Assembly: GCF_900101445.1 (NCBI RefSeq)
Contig: NZ_FNKE01000001.1
Location: 1,116,001 to 1,180,000, forward strand
Direction of reading: 5' to 3'
DNA length: 64,000 nucleotides
Source of the DNA: Streptococcus equinus
GTDB taxonomy: Bacteria > Bacillota > Bacilli > Lactobacillales > Streptococcaceae
The notes under the pieces are model-generated. The model was not told the DNA's origin. It did no database searches and saw only the letters and a list, made by a program, of their open reading frames with translations. Made by a program: the position numbers and the translations under genes. Below, one piece after another: positions 18,232 through 27,190 of the stretch. Numbering within the stretch: position 1 is the first letter of the stretch; every line of letters starts with the position of its first letter.

Positions 18232-18971
18232 TAGTTATAAAATTTCTCTAAAGTCACTGGACTCTTAAGCCCTAAATTGCGACTAACTTCTAATAAAGAT
18301 TTTCCTGCTGCTTTTTGATGTAAAACATATTGATGGCGCATGTCCTGCGCTGATAAGTCTTCCAAACCTAAAGAAGCCAAAAATGCTTTTAATTGATTGA
18401 AGAACCATTGTCTTGAATAAGATTTACCTTGATTATCAAAAAGATAAATCTGTTCTTCAGACAAATTGGCGGTCATGTAATCAAGCAATTTTGCAGGAAC
18501 TTCTAGCACTCTGACCAAGCCAGCTTTTTGCACGCGCAAAACAGCAAAAGTCTTGTCCAAATCAGCAACTTTTAACCCTTGGAGGTCACTAGACGACAAG
18601 CCCAATTCAATCATCAAAAGCGCAATTAATTGACCAGCCTGGTAAGGACTTTCTTGATAAAAAGCCGAATAATCCAGCAACTCCTTACTAACCGGTTTAG
18701 TAGCCAATTTTTCTTTATTGCTTAATTTATAAAAACGATCTAAGCGCTCAGTATCATACAAAAAATACAAAAACTGATTTACCGCTGAAATCTTACGCTT
18801 TTTGGCTGAGGTTTTTAAAGGTGCCAATGAATGCTCATAAAGCGCCAGCTTTTCTTTGCTGACCTTGCCATCAACAGCCTCAACAAACTGCTGCAAATCA
18901 TAAAAATAAGCATTTTTAGAATTCTCTGAGAGAGACTTACTGTCAATAAATTCTTGGATAAAATCAATCAT
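18231..18971 (-). CDS. XerD-like tyrosine recombinase-family protein with degenerate active site
   Basis: A 246-residue member of the phage integrase family, of the streptococcal XerD-like subgroup. An N-terminal SAM-like core-binding region (1-85) and a C-terminal catalytic fold (95-246) are recognisable. The catalytic set looks incomplete: the first arginine box reads GLSSSDLQ where active enzymes have GLRxSEL, and the HxxR box reads QDMRHQY with Gln for His. The arginine of that box and a C-terminal Tyr (KFYN, penultimate residue) remain. Streptococci resolve chromosomes with XerS at difSL, so this protein probably has another role. It overlaps cbpB by 8 bases and scpA by one. Confidence 0.88.
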   Translation of the reverse strand: MIDFIQEFIDSKSLSENSKNAYFYDLQQFVEAVDGKVSKEKLALYEHSLAPLKTSAKKRKISAVNQFLYFLYDTERLDRFYKLSNKEKLATKPVSKELLDYSAFYQESPYQAGQLIALLMIELGLSSSDLQGLKVADLDKTFAVLRVQKAGLVRVLEVPAKLLDYMTANLSEEQIYLFDNQGKSYSRQWFFNQLKAFLASLGLEDLSAQDMRHQYVLHQKAAGKSLLEVSRNLGLKSPVTLEKFYN

Positions 18972-19431
18972 CTTTCGGGGTAATCGTATAATAATCAGTG
19001 AAATCGTGTAAGAGACTATTAACAGCCTTTAGAATCGATTTACGCGTAATAATGCCTAGGAAGTGGTTATTTTTATCTAAGACTGGCAAGAAAGGATAAT
19101 CTACCAATAAGTGCATGATATCTGTTAAGCTTGAAGTGTCGCTAATGGTTTGTAATTTGGTATTAACCATCTTACCAATATCAGTCTGAGCCAATTCCCA
19201 ATCGGTCAATTGATTTTTAGCTTGATAAGACATAATGTCAGCAATGCTGATAGTTCCAACGTATTCTTTATCTTTGGTGATAACAGGAACACGTGAATAA
19301 CCATTATTAGCTAAAAGCAACATGGCGTGGTCTGAATTATGCGTATCAATAAAAATCGCCAAATCTTCTGCCGGAATCAAGTAATGATCCAAATGGCTAA
19401 GAAGAAATTCTTCAAATTCTTTTGCTATCAT
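18964..19431 (-). CDS. cbpB: c-di-AMP-binding CBS protein CbpB (DarB/YkuL type)
   Basis: A 155-residue cytosolic protein made of two CBS domains (about 15-70 and 85-145; motifs YVGTISIADIMSY and FLGIITRKSILKA). DarB/CbpB proteins bind c-di-AMP and, in the apo state, contact partners such as Rel or pyruvate carboxylase. Assignment rests on size, CBS pair and locus. It is coupled to the phosphodiesterase gene (4-base overlap) and the xerD-like gene. Its presence with three potassium systems in the window is notable. Confidence 0.85.
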   Translation of the reverse strand: MIAKEFEEFLLSHLDHYLIPAEDLAIFIDTHNSDHAMLLLANNGYSRVPVITKDKEYVGTISIADIMSYQAKNQLTDWELAQTDIGKMVNTKLQTISDTSSLTDIMHLLVDYPFLPVLDKNNHFLGIITRKSILKAVNSLLHDFTDYYTITPKDD

Positions 19432-19949
19432 CTGTCAAATTCCTTTGAAAGTACCGGATAGAGTTTGTGGTCACGTGTGTAAAAATCAACCTTAATCTTG
19501 TCTTTAGTGATAGTCACTTTCGCATAAAGCTTTTCTTTGACATCACCACGAGGTTGAAGAACACTACCTGGATTGATAAAGACAGTTTTTCCATTACGCC
19601 AAGCTGCTGCTCGGTGCAAGTGACCGTAAAGGCAGATATCTGCATCTTCTTCTTGAGCAAATAAATCCAATCTATCCCATGTAAAATTAATGTTATAAAG
19701 GTGTCCGTGAGTCTGTGCTATGACAATATCATCAAGATAAGTCGTTAATCTTTCAGGATAGCCATTGTCGTAATCACAATTACCACGAACCACTTTAATA
19801 CCATCCCAAATAGGATCTGAACTTGGTAGTTCAGAATCACCATTATGGAAAATGGCATCAACTTCTCCTTGATAACGTTGTTTAATATTGCTAATAATCT
19901 CACGATCACCGTGAGAATCACTCATTACAATTATTGTTCTGCTTTCCAT
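19428..19949 (-). CDS. YfcE/MJ0936-family metallophosphodiesterase
   Basis: A 173-residue calcineurin-like phosphoesterase. Metal-binding motifs are SDSHGD (residues 10-15), HNGDSE (35-40), RGNCD (54-58) and YGHLHRA near 104. Such proteins hydrolyse phosphodiesters or phosphomonoesters in vitro; the natural substrate is unknown. The start at 19949 overlaps the end of rdgB by 19 bp, and the N-terminal [15 protein letters not shown] fits the family, so the overlap is probably real. Confidence 0.88.
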   Translation of the reverse strand: MESRTIIVMSDSHGDREIISNIKQRYQGEVDAIFHNGDSELPSSDPIWDGIKVVRGNCDYDNGYPERLTTYLDDIVIAQTHGHLYNINFTWDRLDLFAQEEDADICLYGHLHRAAAWRNGKTVFINPGSVLQPRGDVKEKLYAKVTITKDKIKVDFYTRDHKLYPVLSKEFDR

Positions 19950-20959
19950 ACTGGGAATGCCTCCATTAATTTCTTAACAGCCAACCCGCGATGTGAGATT
20001 TCATTTTTTTCATCTGCTGTCAATTCAGCAGCATGACGTCCAGTTTCACCAACTAAAAATAGTGGGTCATAACCAAAGCCGTTGTCGCCTTTGGCTTCCA
20101 TAGCAATGTAGCCAGGCCAATCTGCTTCAACAACCAAACTTTCTTTATCTGGTGCAGCAACCACAAGTGTTGTGTGAAATTGCGCTGAACGGTCTTTCAT
20201 ATCAAATACCATTGCCAATTCATGAAGCAATTTAGCGTTATTTGATTCGTCTGTAGCGTCTGGGCCAGAGAAACGAGCTGACCACACACCAGGAAGACCG
20301 CCAAGGACATCAACTTTCAAGCCAGAATCATCAGCCAGAACCATTTTTCCAGTTAATTTTGAAATTGTTTCGGCTTTCAAGCGTGCATTTTCTTCAAAGG
20401 TCATTCCAGTTTCTTCCACTTCAGGCAATTCTGGGTGGTTATTTAGGTTTTCGACTTTGATGCCTAGTTGATCAAACATTTTACGAAATTCTTTGGTTTT
20501 ACCTTCATTGCGTGTGGCAATCAGGATTGTATCACCAAAAGCATTTTCAGATGATTTTCCAAAAAAGGCTGACGCAGCAACACCATCTTCTGGTAGATGC
20601 ACAAATAACAATTGGTCATCTTCAGTAACCACAACCGCACCCGCACGTTGTTGCACTTCTAAATGACGATTAGTTTCTTCATTAATCATGCCAACAACAA
20701 AGCGAATCAATTGAAAATCAGATGATTTTTTCACAACAGTGACATTGTAACCGTTGAATTCATCTTTATGGCAGCCGCCTTCACCGTGTCCGTGACATTT
20801 GCCACAGCATTTGCTTGCAACAAGTTTTGCGACTTGTTGGCTCAATTCATAAAGATCGTCACCGCAGACATTTCCAAGACCTGAAATAGCATTGAAGCCA
20901 CCCCACTCGCCAAGAAACCAATTTTCTTTATCTTTATACTCATAAATTTTATCAGCCAT
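19931..20959 (-). CDS. rdgB: XTP/dITP diphosphatase with N-terminal extension and Cys/His-rich segment
   Basis: House-cleaning enzyme that hydrolyses XTP, ITP and dITP to monophosphates. Residues 144-342 are a complete Ham1/RdgB domain: [15 protein letters not shown] (substrate loop), [20 protein letters not shown] and GFGYDPLF. The first 143 residues are the extra domain typical of streptococcal RdgB, of unknown function. Within it, residues 51-64 are unusually rich in metal ligands: Cys51, Cys52, Cys55, His57, His59, Cys63, His64, with Cys32 before. This could bind zinc or copper. It follows murI by 17 bp. Confidence 0.92.
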   Translation of the reverse strand: MADKIYEYKDKENWFLGEWGGFNAISGLGNVCGDDLYELSQQVAKLVASKCCGKCHGHGEGGCHKDEFNGYNVTVVKKSSDFQLIRFVVGMINEETNRHLEVQQRAGAVVVTEDDQLLFVHLPEDGVAASAFFGKSSENAFGDTILIATRNEGKTKEFRKMFDQLGIKVENLNNHPELPEVEETGMTFEENARLKAETISKLTGKMVLADDSGLKVDVLGGLPGVWSARFSGPDATDESNNAKLLHELAMVFDMKDRSAQFHTTLVVAAPDKESLVVEADWPGYIAMEAKGDNGFGYDPLFLVGETGRHAAELTADEKNEISHRGLAVKKLMEAFPVWKAEQ

Positions 20960-20976
20960 TTATTACCATCTCATTT

Positions 20977-21786
20977 CTATTTGTTCAACTTTTCCAAATC
21001 AACATGTTGCACATCAATGTCAGTTCCTAGCCAGTTCACAGCAATTTCTTTAAAGCGCTGGCTACTTGCCGTTGTGTAGAAATGGTGATCAACAGCATTT
21101 TCAGTGCGACTATGATTAATTTCAAAGTAATTTAATAACACCGACACATCTCGAATACATTCAGCACCACTATCGATTAGTTTAACGTTCGGTCCCATCA
21201 CATTTTGAATGATTGGACGAAGTAGTGGATAATGTGTACATCCAAGAACCAATGTGTCAACTTTGCCAACAAGCGGCGCTAAACTTTCGTAAACGACTTT
21301 TTTAGCAACACTTGACCCCATTTCATTTGACTCAACAATTGGAGCAAACTTGGGACAAGCTAGACCGCTAACTTCCATTTTGGGTGATAATGATTTTATC
21401 TTTTCAGGGTAAACTTCTGAATTAATGGTCATCGGAGTTCCGATAATCCCAATTTTACCGTTACGCGTCGATTTAATCGCGGCACAAGAACCTGGTAAAA
21501 TAACACCAAGAACAGGAATATCAAGTTTTTCTTTAACTTCTTTCCAAGCAACTGCTGTCGCTGTATTACAAGCAAAGACAATCATCTTAACATTTTTAGT
21601 TAACAAGAAATTAACCAATTCCCAAGTGTATTCTCTAATTTGTTCAGCAGGTCTAGGACCGTAAGGAGCTCTTGCTGAGTCTCCAATATATACAATTTCT
21701 TCATGTGGTAGTTGACGCATTAATTCACGCACAACGGTTAAACCACCAACTCCAGAATCTAAAAAACCAATTGGTCTATTATCCAT
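20977..21786 (-). CDS. murI: Glutamate racemase
   Basis: Makes D-glutamate for peptidoglycan. The 269 residues include both catalytic cysteines, Cys73 in FACNTATAV and Cys184 in [10 protein letters not shown], and the N-terminal [12 protein letters not shown]. It is the first gene of the long leftward operon ending at yidD and begins 35 bp after a terminator hairpin for the yneF transcript. No clear promoter is seen in that gap, so some read-through or a weak promoter is likely. The symbol racE is also used. Confidence 0.95.
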   Translation of the reverse strand: MDNRPIGFLDSGVGGLTVVRELMRQLPHEEIVYIGDSARAPYGPRPAEQIREYTWELVNFLLTKNVKMIVFACNTATAVAWKEVKEKLDIPVLGVILPGSCAAIKSTRNGKIGIIGTPMTINSEVYPEKIKSLSPKMEVSGLACPKFAPIVESNEMGSSVAKKVVYESLAPLVGKVDTLVLGCTHYPLLRPIIQNVMGPNVKLIDSGAECIRDVSVLLNYFEINHSRTENAVDHHFYTTASSQRFKEIAVNWLGTDIDVQHVDLEKLNK

Positions 21787-21820
21787 AGAATCTTCTTTCT
21801 AATAAGGGAATTAGACTTAG

Positions 21821-21849
21821 AAAAAACCCAGTTGGTGAGCCAACTGAGT
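21821..21849 (-). terminator. Terminator between yneF and murI
   Basis: CTCAGTTGG, loop CTCA, CCAACTGGG then six T on the minus strand. The 120 bases between the yneF stop and this hairpin hold a small GAGC/GCTC hairpin near 21861-21875 and no open frame; they could be a long 3' UTR or a small RNA. Confidence 0.85.
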
Positions 21850-21969
21850 CATTCATTTCTGAGCTCTGTGCTCGAAAACGTTTGTTAAAGACTGACTTGT
21901 ATGTAAGGGCAAAAACTATCAAACAATAAGTCATCCGCCTTTAGCATTTTTCAAACCAAAGCGTAAAGA

Positions 21970-22212
21970 TTATTTTTTAGCTTTTGCTGCAGCTGCTTTT
22001 GATTGTTTGATAATGTTACGGTACGTTTGTTGAATTTTAGCTTCACTAGGTTTTTGACCCATTTGGCTCATCATTTCACGGATCGCATCAGGCGTCAAGC
22101 GTGGGTGTTCACCGATTTCCTTTTCAAACTGTTTACGAGCGATAAAAACGCCACCAACAAGGCCACCAAACAAAGCAACCAAAACTAACAAAATCCAAAG
22201 AAATGTTGTCAT
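21970..22212 (-). CDS. YneF-family small membrane protein
   Basis: An 80-residue protein with one N-terminal membrane helix (residues 4-26) and a basic cytosolic part with [15 protein letters not shown] and the family stretch [17 protein letters not shown]. Members are conserved in Firmicutes; the function is unknown. It stands alone with a long 3' untranslated region before its terminator. Confidence 0.92.
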   Translation of the reverse strand: MTTFLWILLVLVALFGGLVGGVFIARKQFEKEIGEHPRLTPDAIREMMSQMGQKPSEAKIQQTYRNIIKQSKAAAAKAKK

Positions 22213-22298
22213 GAATATTTTCTCCTAAGTTTTTTACATAATTCATTATAGCAAAAATGGAAAGAGTTTACAAATTCTTGAAAGCTTTTTCTTAATAA

Positions 22299-22347
22299 AA
22301 AAACAGCTAACTATAGGCAATCTTTAGTCCTTAGCAAACTGCTTTTA
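22299..22347 (-). terminator. Probable terminator of lysA
   Basis: An imperfect stem pairs AGCAGTTTGCTA with TAGTTAGCTGTT across a long loop on the minus strand, followed by seven T. Weak but correctly placed 5 bp after the stop. Confidence 0.55.
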
Positions 22348-22351
22348 TGAC

Positions 22352-23593
22352 TTATTCAAAATCAAATCCTTTAATGGTTGCAAAATAATCTTCTGGTATT
22401 TCGGCACGGCGGATTAAACGTGCACTGCCATCTTCTTGGTAAAGAATCTCAGCTGAACGTAAGCGACCGTTGTATTGATAACCCATTGAAAAACCGTGTG
22501 CTCCTGTATCATGAATGACCAAGGTATCGCCGATGCGCGCTTCAGGTAATTCACGCTGTTTAGCAAATTTATCGTTGTTTTCACAAAGGGAACCAACTAC
22601 ATCGACCACCTCAAGTTTTCCATTGGGATTTGTCATGTTTGTGATGTGATGATAAGCATCATACATGGCTGGGCGCATCAAGTTAACAGCTGAGGCGTCA
22701 ACACCAATGTATGTGCGATACGTTTGTTTGCGGTGGCGAACTTTGGTTACAAGCAAACCATGTGGCGCCAGCATGAAGCGACCAAGTTCAGTAAAGATTT
22801 TCACATCACCAAGCCCAGCAGGAACCAACACCTCATCAAAGACACGGTGGACCCCTTCACCAATCACCGCAATGTCATTAGCTTTTTGCTCTGGACGGTA
22901 ATTAACTCCAACTCCTCCAGATAAATTGATAAAGTTAATCACAACACCAGTTTTTTCCTTCACCTCAACAGCTAATTCAAACAACTGGCGGGCTAACTCT
23001 GGATAATAATCATTGGTCACTGTATTTGAAGCAAGAAATGAATGAATACCAAAGTTTTTAACACCTTCTGCTTTCAAATCTTTAAAACCTTGAATCAGCT
23101 GATCTTTGGTCATCCCAAATTTTGATTCTTCTGGATTATCCATAATATCTGTTCCAAGCGAGAAAACACCACCTGGATTGTATCGAAGTGACACCGTATC
23201 TGGTAAGCCTGCCACCTCTTTTAAAAAGGCGATATGTTCGTAAGCATCAAGGTTGATGGTTGCACCGATTTCTCTAGCATACTTGAATTCACGCGCTGGC
23301 GTATCATTTGATGAGAACATGATATCAGTAAAGCCGAGTTTGTGGCTCATTAAAAGTTCCACTTCCGTCGCACAATCCACCCCACAATTTTCCTCTTGCA
23401 GAATTTTCAAGATAGCTGGTGTTGGGGTCGCTTTTACGGCAAAATATTCCTTAAACCCTTTATTCCAAGCAAAGGCTTTGTTCAAAGCGCGAGCCTTTTC
23501 ACGAATCCCTTTTTCATCGTAAAGGTGAAATGGCGTTGGAAATTCATTCGTAATGTTTTGAAGCTCTTTGGCTGAAATAAATGGTGTTTTCAT
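22352..23593 (-). CDS. lysA: Diaminopimelate decarboxylase
   Basis: PLP enzyme for the last step of lysine synthesis, decarboxylating meso-diaminopimelate. It has 413 residues. The Schiff-base lysine is Lys54 in EYFAVKATPTP; the glycine-rich phosphate loop FINLSGGVGVNYRP is near 222, and VGSLCENND carries the catalytic Cys from the second subunit. The gene is monocistronic with a strong promoter and a CodY-like site in its short leader, which suggests control by branched-chain amino acids and GTP. Confidence 0.95.
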   Translation of the reverse strand: MKTPFISAKELQNITNEFPTPFHLYDEKGIREKARALNKAFAWNKGFKEYFAVKATPTPAILKILQEENCGVDCATEVELLMSHKLGFTDIMFSSNDTPAREFKYAREIGATINLDAYEHIAFLKEVAGLPDTVSLRYNPGGVFSLGTDIMDNPEESKFGMTKDQLIQGFKDLKAEGVKNFGIHSFLASNTVTNDYYPELARQLFELAVEVKEKTGVVINFINLSGGVGVNYRPEQKANDIAVIGEGVHRVFDEVLVPAGLGDVKIFTELGRFMLAPHGLLVTKVRHRKQTYRTYIGVDASAVNLMRPAMYDAYHHITNMTNPNGKLEVVDVVGSLCENNDKFAKQRELPEARIGDTLVIHDTGAHGFSMGYQYNGRLRSAEILYQEDGSARLIRRAEIPEDYFATIKGFDFE

Positions 23594-23606
23594 AATTAAT
23601 TCCTCG

Positions 23607-23621
23607 AATTTTCAAAATATT
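23607..23621 (-). promoter_or_regulatory. CodY-like box in the lysA leader
   Basis: The minus strand reads AATATTTTGAAAATT, which differs from the CodY consensus AATTTTCWGAAAATT at two positions. It lies immediately downstream of the expected transcription start and before the ribosome-binding site, where binding would block transcription. Confidence 0.5.
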
Positions 23622-23627
23622 AGGACT

Positions 23628-23656
23628 ATTATAACATAAAGACAAGAAATGACCAA
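23628..23656 (-). promoter_or_regulatory. lysA promoter
   Basis: TTGGTC (23651-23656), 17-bp spacer, TATAAT (23628-23633) on the minus strand, with an extended -10 TG. Confidence 0.75.
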
Positions 23657-23675
23657 TGACCTTTGCCTGAAAAAC

Positions 23676-23709
23676 GAAAAAAACTAGCGCAAGCAAAGTT
23701 GCACTAGTT
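23676..23709 (-). terminator. Terminator of the Bax-inhibitor family gene
   Basis: AACTAGTGCAA, 6-base loop, TTGCGCTAGTT with one G-U pair, then TTTTTT on the minus strand. Confidence 0.85.
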
Positions 23710-23715
23710 AATTCA

Positions 23716-24408
23716 TTAATCATCGCTTCCGAACAAGCGAAGTAAATTTAAGAACAAGTTGATAAAGTCAAGGTAAAGACTAAGTGCCATTGAAATAGCC
23801 CAGCCATCACCAACTTGACCACCTGTCGCTTCATAAACACGCTTAATCATTTGATTATCATAAGCGATAAGCCCAGAGAAAATCAATACTGAAATGATAC
23901 TGATAACAAAGCTCATCATTCCTGAACCAATAAAGATATTGACAAAGCTTGCAATGATGATACCAATCAAAGCTGCCAAGGCTGCTTTTGCAAAACCAGA
24001 CAAATCTTTTTTAATGACAAAACCAAGGACTGACATCACACCAAAGACTAAAGCAGATGAGACAAAAGCTTGTAAAACCGTTGTTTGTGTGTAAGCAACA
24101 ATGATGAAACTTAACGTAAAGCCATTCAAAGCTGAATAAAATAAGAACAAAGGCAAAGCAGATGGTGTATTTTTACGAGCAGCACCGCTAGCTAAGAAAA
24201 CCAAAGCCAACTCCAAGAAAACTGCACCATAATAAATAAATGGGTGATTAGTCATGATGTTAATCATATTGTCAGTAAAGACATAAAGCATCAAGAATGA
24301 GACAAAGGCTGACAAACCAATTCCCATACCAACTAATCCATATATTTTAGCAAAAAAGCGATTCAAACCACTATCGGTCTGTGTGTAAATAATATCGTTC
24401 TGATTCAA
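23716..24408 (-). CDS. Bax inhibitor-1/YccA-family membrane protein
   Basis: A 230-residue protein with seven predicted membrane helices starting near residue 28. The family signature near the C-terminus is [15 protein letters not shown] followed by [20 protein letters not shown]. Bacterial BI-1 relatives (YetJ, YccA) act as pH-sensitive calcium leak channels or as modulators of FtsH. No FtsH link is visible here. It follows the HD-domain gene by 31 bp and may share its transcript. Confidence 0.92.
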   Translation of the reverse strand: MNQNDIIYTQTDSGLNRFFAKIYGLVGMGIGLSAFVSFLMLYVFTDNMINIMTNHPFIYYGAVFLELALVFLASGAARKNTPSALPLFLFYSALNGFTLSFIIVAYTQTTVLQAFVSSALVFGVMSVLGFVIKKDLSGFAKAALAALIGIIIASFVNIFIGSGMMSFVISIISVLIFSGLIAYDNQMIKRVYEATGGQVGDGWAISMALSLYLDFINLFLNLLRLFGSDD

Positions 24409-24439
24409 AAGAATCTCCCTCCCTAATAAATACTATTCA

Positions 24440-24943
24440 TTAACGATGGTTACTTGGTAAAATCTTACGACTGTAGCGTCTTTTCTTACCAAAACGATTG
24501 CGAAACGGTGTAATGGCTTCTTTAACAGCCCAATACTTGTCCACCATCGTCACAATGTAACCTTCTTTATAACGCGGCGGAGCAATCGTTGCTCCCCACA
24601 TGTGTTTTAAAATAATGTCCTCTTCACGTTTGTTTAAAGTCGTTAATTTTCTAGCGTTTCGAACGGCAATTCTAGGATGCACCCAAGCATGCCCTTTATT
24701 GAACTTGGTTTCTCGCCAGTCATAATAAAAGAAATCATGCAAAAGACCTCCACGCGCAGTGGCTTTTTCATCCCAACCTAGTTTTTTAGCAATCTTATAA
24801 CTCGTATAAGCCACATTAATCGAATGTTCCATACGGGTTGAATAATGATGCTGCGGAATATTGTCTAGCTTTTGAAAACGGGGGTGTTTGATGAGATGAC
24901 CAACAAGTTCCATGAACTCTTTATCTTTTTTATATGCACCCAT
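24440..24943 (-). CDS. HD-domain phosphohydrolase
   Basis: A 167-residue HD-domain protein. The metal ligands are His40 and the doublet His69-Asp70 (RGGLLHDFFYYD), and a basic C-terminus (KKRRYSRK) is present. Substrate unknown; family members act on nucleotides or phosphomonoesters. The ATG at 24943 is preferred to an in-frame GTG at 24952 because the GTG overlaps the GAAGGTGA ribosome-binding site. Confidence 0.82.
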   Translation of the reverse strand: MGAYKKDKEFMELVGHLIKHPRFQKLDNIPQHHYSTRMEHSINVAYTSYKIAKKLGWDEKATARGGLLHDFFYYDWRETKFNKGHAWVHPRIAVRNARKLTTLNKREEDIILKHMWGATIAPPRYKEGYIVTMVDKYWAVKEAITPFRNRFGKKRRYSRKILPSNHR

Positions 24944-25036
24944 TAGAATCACCTTCTTTCACCCTAATTATAGCATATCAGCTTAAAATAGACTGAAACG
25001 ATGACTAGAAAATTCAAAGTATGAAACCGTTTAAGA

Positions 25037-25777
25037 TTAAATTAAACTAAAGAGAACAATCCCTGTTGCCACAGCAACATTCAAACTTTCTGCTTGTCCA
25101 GGCATAATGATGTGGGCCAAGATGTCAGCTTGTTTTGTCATTTGCTCTGAAATGCCATTTCCTTCATTTCCCATGACAAGAGCAAACTCACCCTTGTGCT
25201 CAACAGTCTTGTAGTCAACAGAATCTTTTGAAAGCGTCGTAGCAACTAACGGCACACCAAGACTTTGCAATTTTTGGCAAGCTTCATAAACATTGGTACG
25301 CCAAACTGGCAAATGAAAATGACTACCTTGCATTGAACGAAGAGTTTTTTGATTGTAAATATCTGCCGTTTTCTCAGAAATCAATACCCCATCCAAACCA
25401 GCAGCATCAGCCGTACGAATCATGGTTCCGACATTCCCAGGGTCTTGAACATCTTCTAATACCAAGTAGCGACCAGCTTTCAAGTCAGCTAGCGGCAAGC
25501 TTGGCATCACCACTTCTGCAATAATGCCCTGTGGTGTCTTAGAGTCTGTTAATTCTTTTAAAACCTCAGACGTCACGTAAGTTACATGAGATAAGCCCTC
25601 AACGCGGTCTGAAAACTCTTCAAGAACAAAAATGTTCAAGAATTCTGCATCAGCTTTTTGCGCTTCTTCAAACAAGTGCCACCCTTCAATCAAGTAAGAA
25701 TGCTCACGGTATTTTTTTTTCAATAATTTTTTAGTCTTTTTAATGAGATTATTTGATTTAGAAGTTATAATAGTCAT
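25037..25777 (-). CDS. TrmH-family (SpoU) RNA 2'-O-methyltransferase
   Basis: A 246-residue SPOUT methyltransferase of rRNA or tRNA. An N-terminal substrate-binding domain (1-90) precedes the catalytic domain with VLEDVQDPGNVGTMIRTADA near 106, ALVMGNEGNGIS near 190 and the C-terminal knot AESLNVAVATGI. The target nucleotide cannot be deduced. The start MTIITSKSN agrees with the family, yet no ribosome-binding site precedes it and a perfect -10 lies so close that the message would begin at the start codon. It diverges from acyP by 35 bp. Confidence 0.92.
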   Translation of the reverse strand: MTIITSKSNNLIKKTKKLLKKKYREHSYLIEGWHLFEEAQKADAEFLNIFVLEEFSDRVEGLSHVTYVTSEVLKELTDSKTPQGIIAEVVMPSLPLADLKAGRYLVLEDVQDPGNVGTMIRTADAAGLDGVLISEKTADIYNQKTLRSMQGSHFHLPVWRTNVYEACQKLQSLGVPLVATTLSKDSVDYKTVEHKGEFALVMGNEGNGISEQMTKQADILAHIIMPGQAESLNVAVATGIVLFSLI

Positions 25778-25783
25778 AAGAAG

Positions 25784-25789
25784 ATTATA
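25784..25789 (-). promoter_or_regulatory. -10 of the TrmH-family gene, predicting a leaderless mRNA
   Basis: TATAAT on the minus strand ends 7 bases before the A of the ATG at 25777. The normal transcription start would therefore be the start codon itself. No -35 of quality was found. Confidence 0.55.
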
Positions 25790-25792
25790 GCA

Positions 25793-25804
25793 TATAATAG
25801 GAGG
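25793..25804 (+). promoter_or_regulatory. -10-like sequence and strong ribosome-binding site of acyP
   Basis: TATAAT (25793-25798) runs directly into AGGAGG (25799-25804), 8 bp before the acyP ATG. The hexamer is too close to be its own promoter if the ribosome-binding site is transcribed; a second TATAAT at 25766-25771 is better placed. Confidence 0.5.
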
Positions 25805-25812
25805 AATTTGAG

Positions 25813-26091
25813 ATGAAAAAAGTTCGTCTAATTGTCTCAGGTCGAGTTCAAGGAGTCGGTTTTCGTTATTCGACTTTCGCCCTTGCTCAAAGCCTAGGTG
25901 ATATTTACGGTCGCGTCTGGAATAATGATGATGGTACCGTTGAAATCCTCGCCCAGTCCGACGATTCCGCTAAAATGGCAAAATTTATCCAAGAAATTCG
26001 AAAAGGACCATCCAAGTGGGCAAAAGTAACCTACGTTGATGTCAAAGTGGCAAATTTTAAAGATTATACTGATTTTCAAATTGCCAACTAA
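25813..26091 (+). CDS. acyP: Acylphosphatase
   Basis: A 92-residue cytosolic enzyme hydrolysing carboxyl-phosphate bonds. The signature VSGRVQGVGFRYSTF includes catalytic Arg18, and Asn37 in GRVWNNDDGTVEI completes the active site. It is immediately upstream of yidC2, a pairing common in streptococci, though yidC2 also has its own -10. Confidence 0.94.
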   Translation: MKKVRLIVSGRVQGVGFRYSTFALAQSLGDIYGRVWNNDDGTVEILAQSDDSAKMAKFIQEIRKGPSKWAKVTYVDVKVANFKDYTDFQIAN

Positions 26092-26155
26092 TTCTATAAA
26101 TAAGACTACAGACGTATTGAGAAAATACAGAAAAAACAGTAAAATAATAGGGTAT

Positions 26156-26168
26156 TATAATAAAAGGA
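26156..26168 (+). promoter_or_regulatory. yidC2 -10 and ribosome-binding site
   Basis: TATAAT at 26156-26161 is followed by AAAGGA at 26163-26168, 9 bp before the TTG start at 26178. The ribosome-binding site supports that TTG. The hexamer is very close to it, so acyP read-through may provide much of the message. Confidence 0.5.
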
Positions 26169-26177
26169 AACAATCAA

Positions 26178-27095
26178 TTGAAAAAGAAACTAAATCGCGT
26201 CCTCTTTTCAGGACTAAGCTTATCGTTATTGTTCTTACTAAGTGGTTGTGTCAGCCGAGATTCACATGGTAACCCAACAGGGACTATTTGGCATGTGCTT
26301 GGTGAACCAATGGCAAAACTGATTCAGTACTTTGCCAACAACATGGACCTTGGTTTTGGCTTAGCCATTATCTTAGTAACAATCATTGTTCGTTGTATCA
26401 TTCTTCCGCTTGGACTTTACCAATCATGGAAAGCAAGCTACCAATCAGAAAAGATGGCTTACTTAAAACCAATCTTTGCACCAATCAACGAACGCATGCG
26501 TAATGCAACTACTCAAGAAGAAAAATTGGCTGCCCAAACAGAATTAATGGCTGCGCAAAAAGAAAACGGCATTAACATGCTTGGTGGTATGGGATGTCTT
26601 CCACTTCTTGTTCAAATGCCATTCTTCTCAGCTATGTACTTCGCAGCTCAATACACACAAGGTGTTTCTGAAAGTACTTTCCTAGGCATTGACCTTGGAA
26701 GCCGTAGCATGCCACTAACAGCTGTCATCGCTATCCTCTACTTCTTCCAATCATGGTTATCAATGCAAGCTGTCGCTGAAGAACAACGTGCTGCCATGAA
26801 AGGAACAATGTATGTCATGCCGCTCATGATGGTCTTCTTCGGTATGAGCATGCCAGCAAGTGTTCTACTTTACTGGTTGGTCGGTGGTTTCTTCTCAATC
26901 ATTCAACAATTGATTACAATGTTTATCATTAAACCAAAACTTCGTAAACAAATCGCTGAAGAATTTGAAAAGAATCCTCCAAAAACTTACAAATCAACTA
27001 AACGCAAAGACGTTACACCTGCCGCAGCAACTACTCAACTTAATAAACCTAAGAAAAGTAACCGCAACGCTGGTAAACAACGTCACCGTAAATAA
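26178..27095 (+). CDS. yidC: Membrane protein insertase YidC2 (lipoprotein)
   Basis: Oxa1/YidC-family insertase, 305 residues. An N-terminal signal ends in the lipobox LLSGC with the lipidated Cys24; five membrane helices follow, and the C-terminal 45 residues are strongly basic ([14 protein letters not shown]), a feature of streptococcal YidC2, which contacts ribosomes. The hydrophilic groove arginine is in [10 protein letters not shown]. Translation starts at TTG, supported by AAAGGA upstream. Confidence 0.94.
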   Translation: MKKKLNRVLFSGLSLSLLFLLSGCVSRDSHGNPTGTIWHVLGEPMAKLIQYFANNMDLGFGLAIILVTIIVRCIILPLGLYQSWKASYQSEKMAYLKPIFAPINERMRNATTQEEKLAAQTELMAAQKENGINMLGGMGCLPLLVQMPFFSAMYFAAQYTQGVSESTFLGIDLGSRSMPLTAVIAILYFFQSWLSMQAVAEEQRAAMKGTMYVMPLMMVFFGMSMPASVLLYWLVGGFFSIIQQLITMFIIKPKLRKQIAEEFEKNPPKTYKSTKRKDVTPAAATTQLNKPKKSNRNAGKQRHRK

Positions 27096-27106
27096 TCCAT
27101 AAACCA

Positions 27107-27141
27107 AAACACCAGAAAATTATTTCTGGTGTTTTAATTTT
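27107..27141 (+). terminator. Terminator of yidC2
   Basis: AAAACACCAGAAAT, short loop, ATTTCTGGTGTTTT followed by AATTTTC: a long stem 11 bp after the stop codon. Confidence 0.85.
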
Positions 27142-27160
27142 CTTTTACTAACAGAACAAA

Positions 27161-27188
27161 CAAAAAAAGGCTTAACAGCCTTTTTTAT
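27161..27188. terminator. Terminator of greA
   Basis: GGCT, loop GTTA, AGCC inside complementary A and T runs; functions on the minus strand just after the greA stop. Confidence 0.75.
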
Positions 27189-27190
27189 GA

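Noticed and set aside
18231-18971. The XerD-like gene as an integrase marking a mobile element
   Set aside because: It is embedded by overlaps in a core operon, with no attachment sites or cargo nearby, and belongs to the housekeeping XerD-like subgroup.
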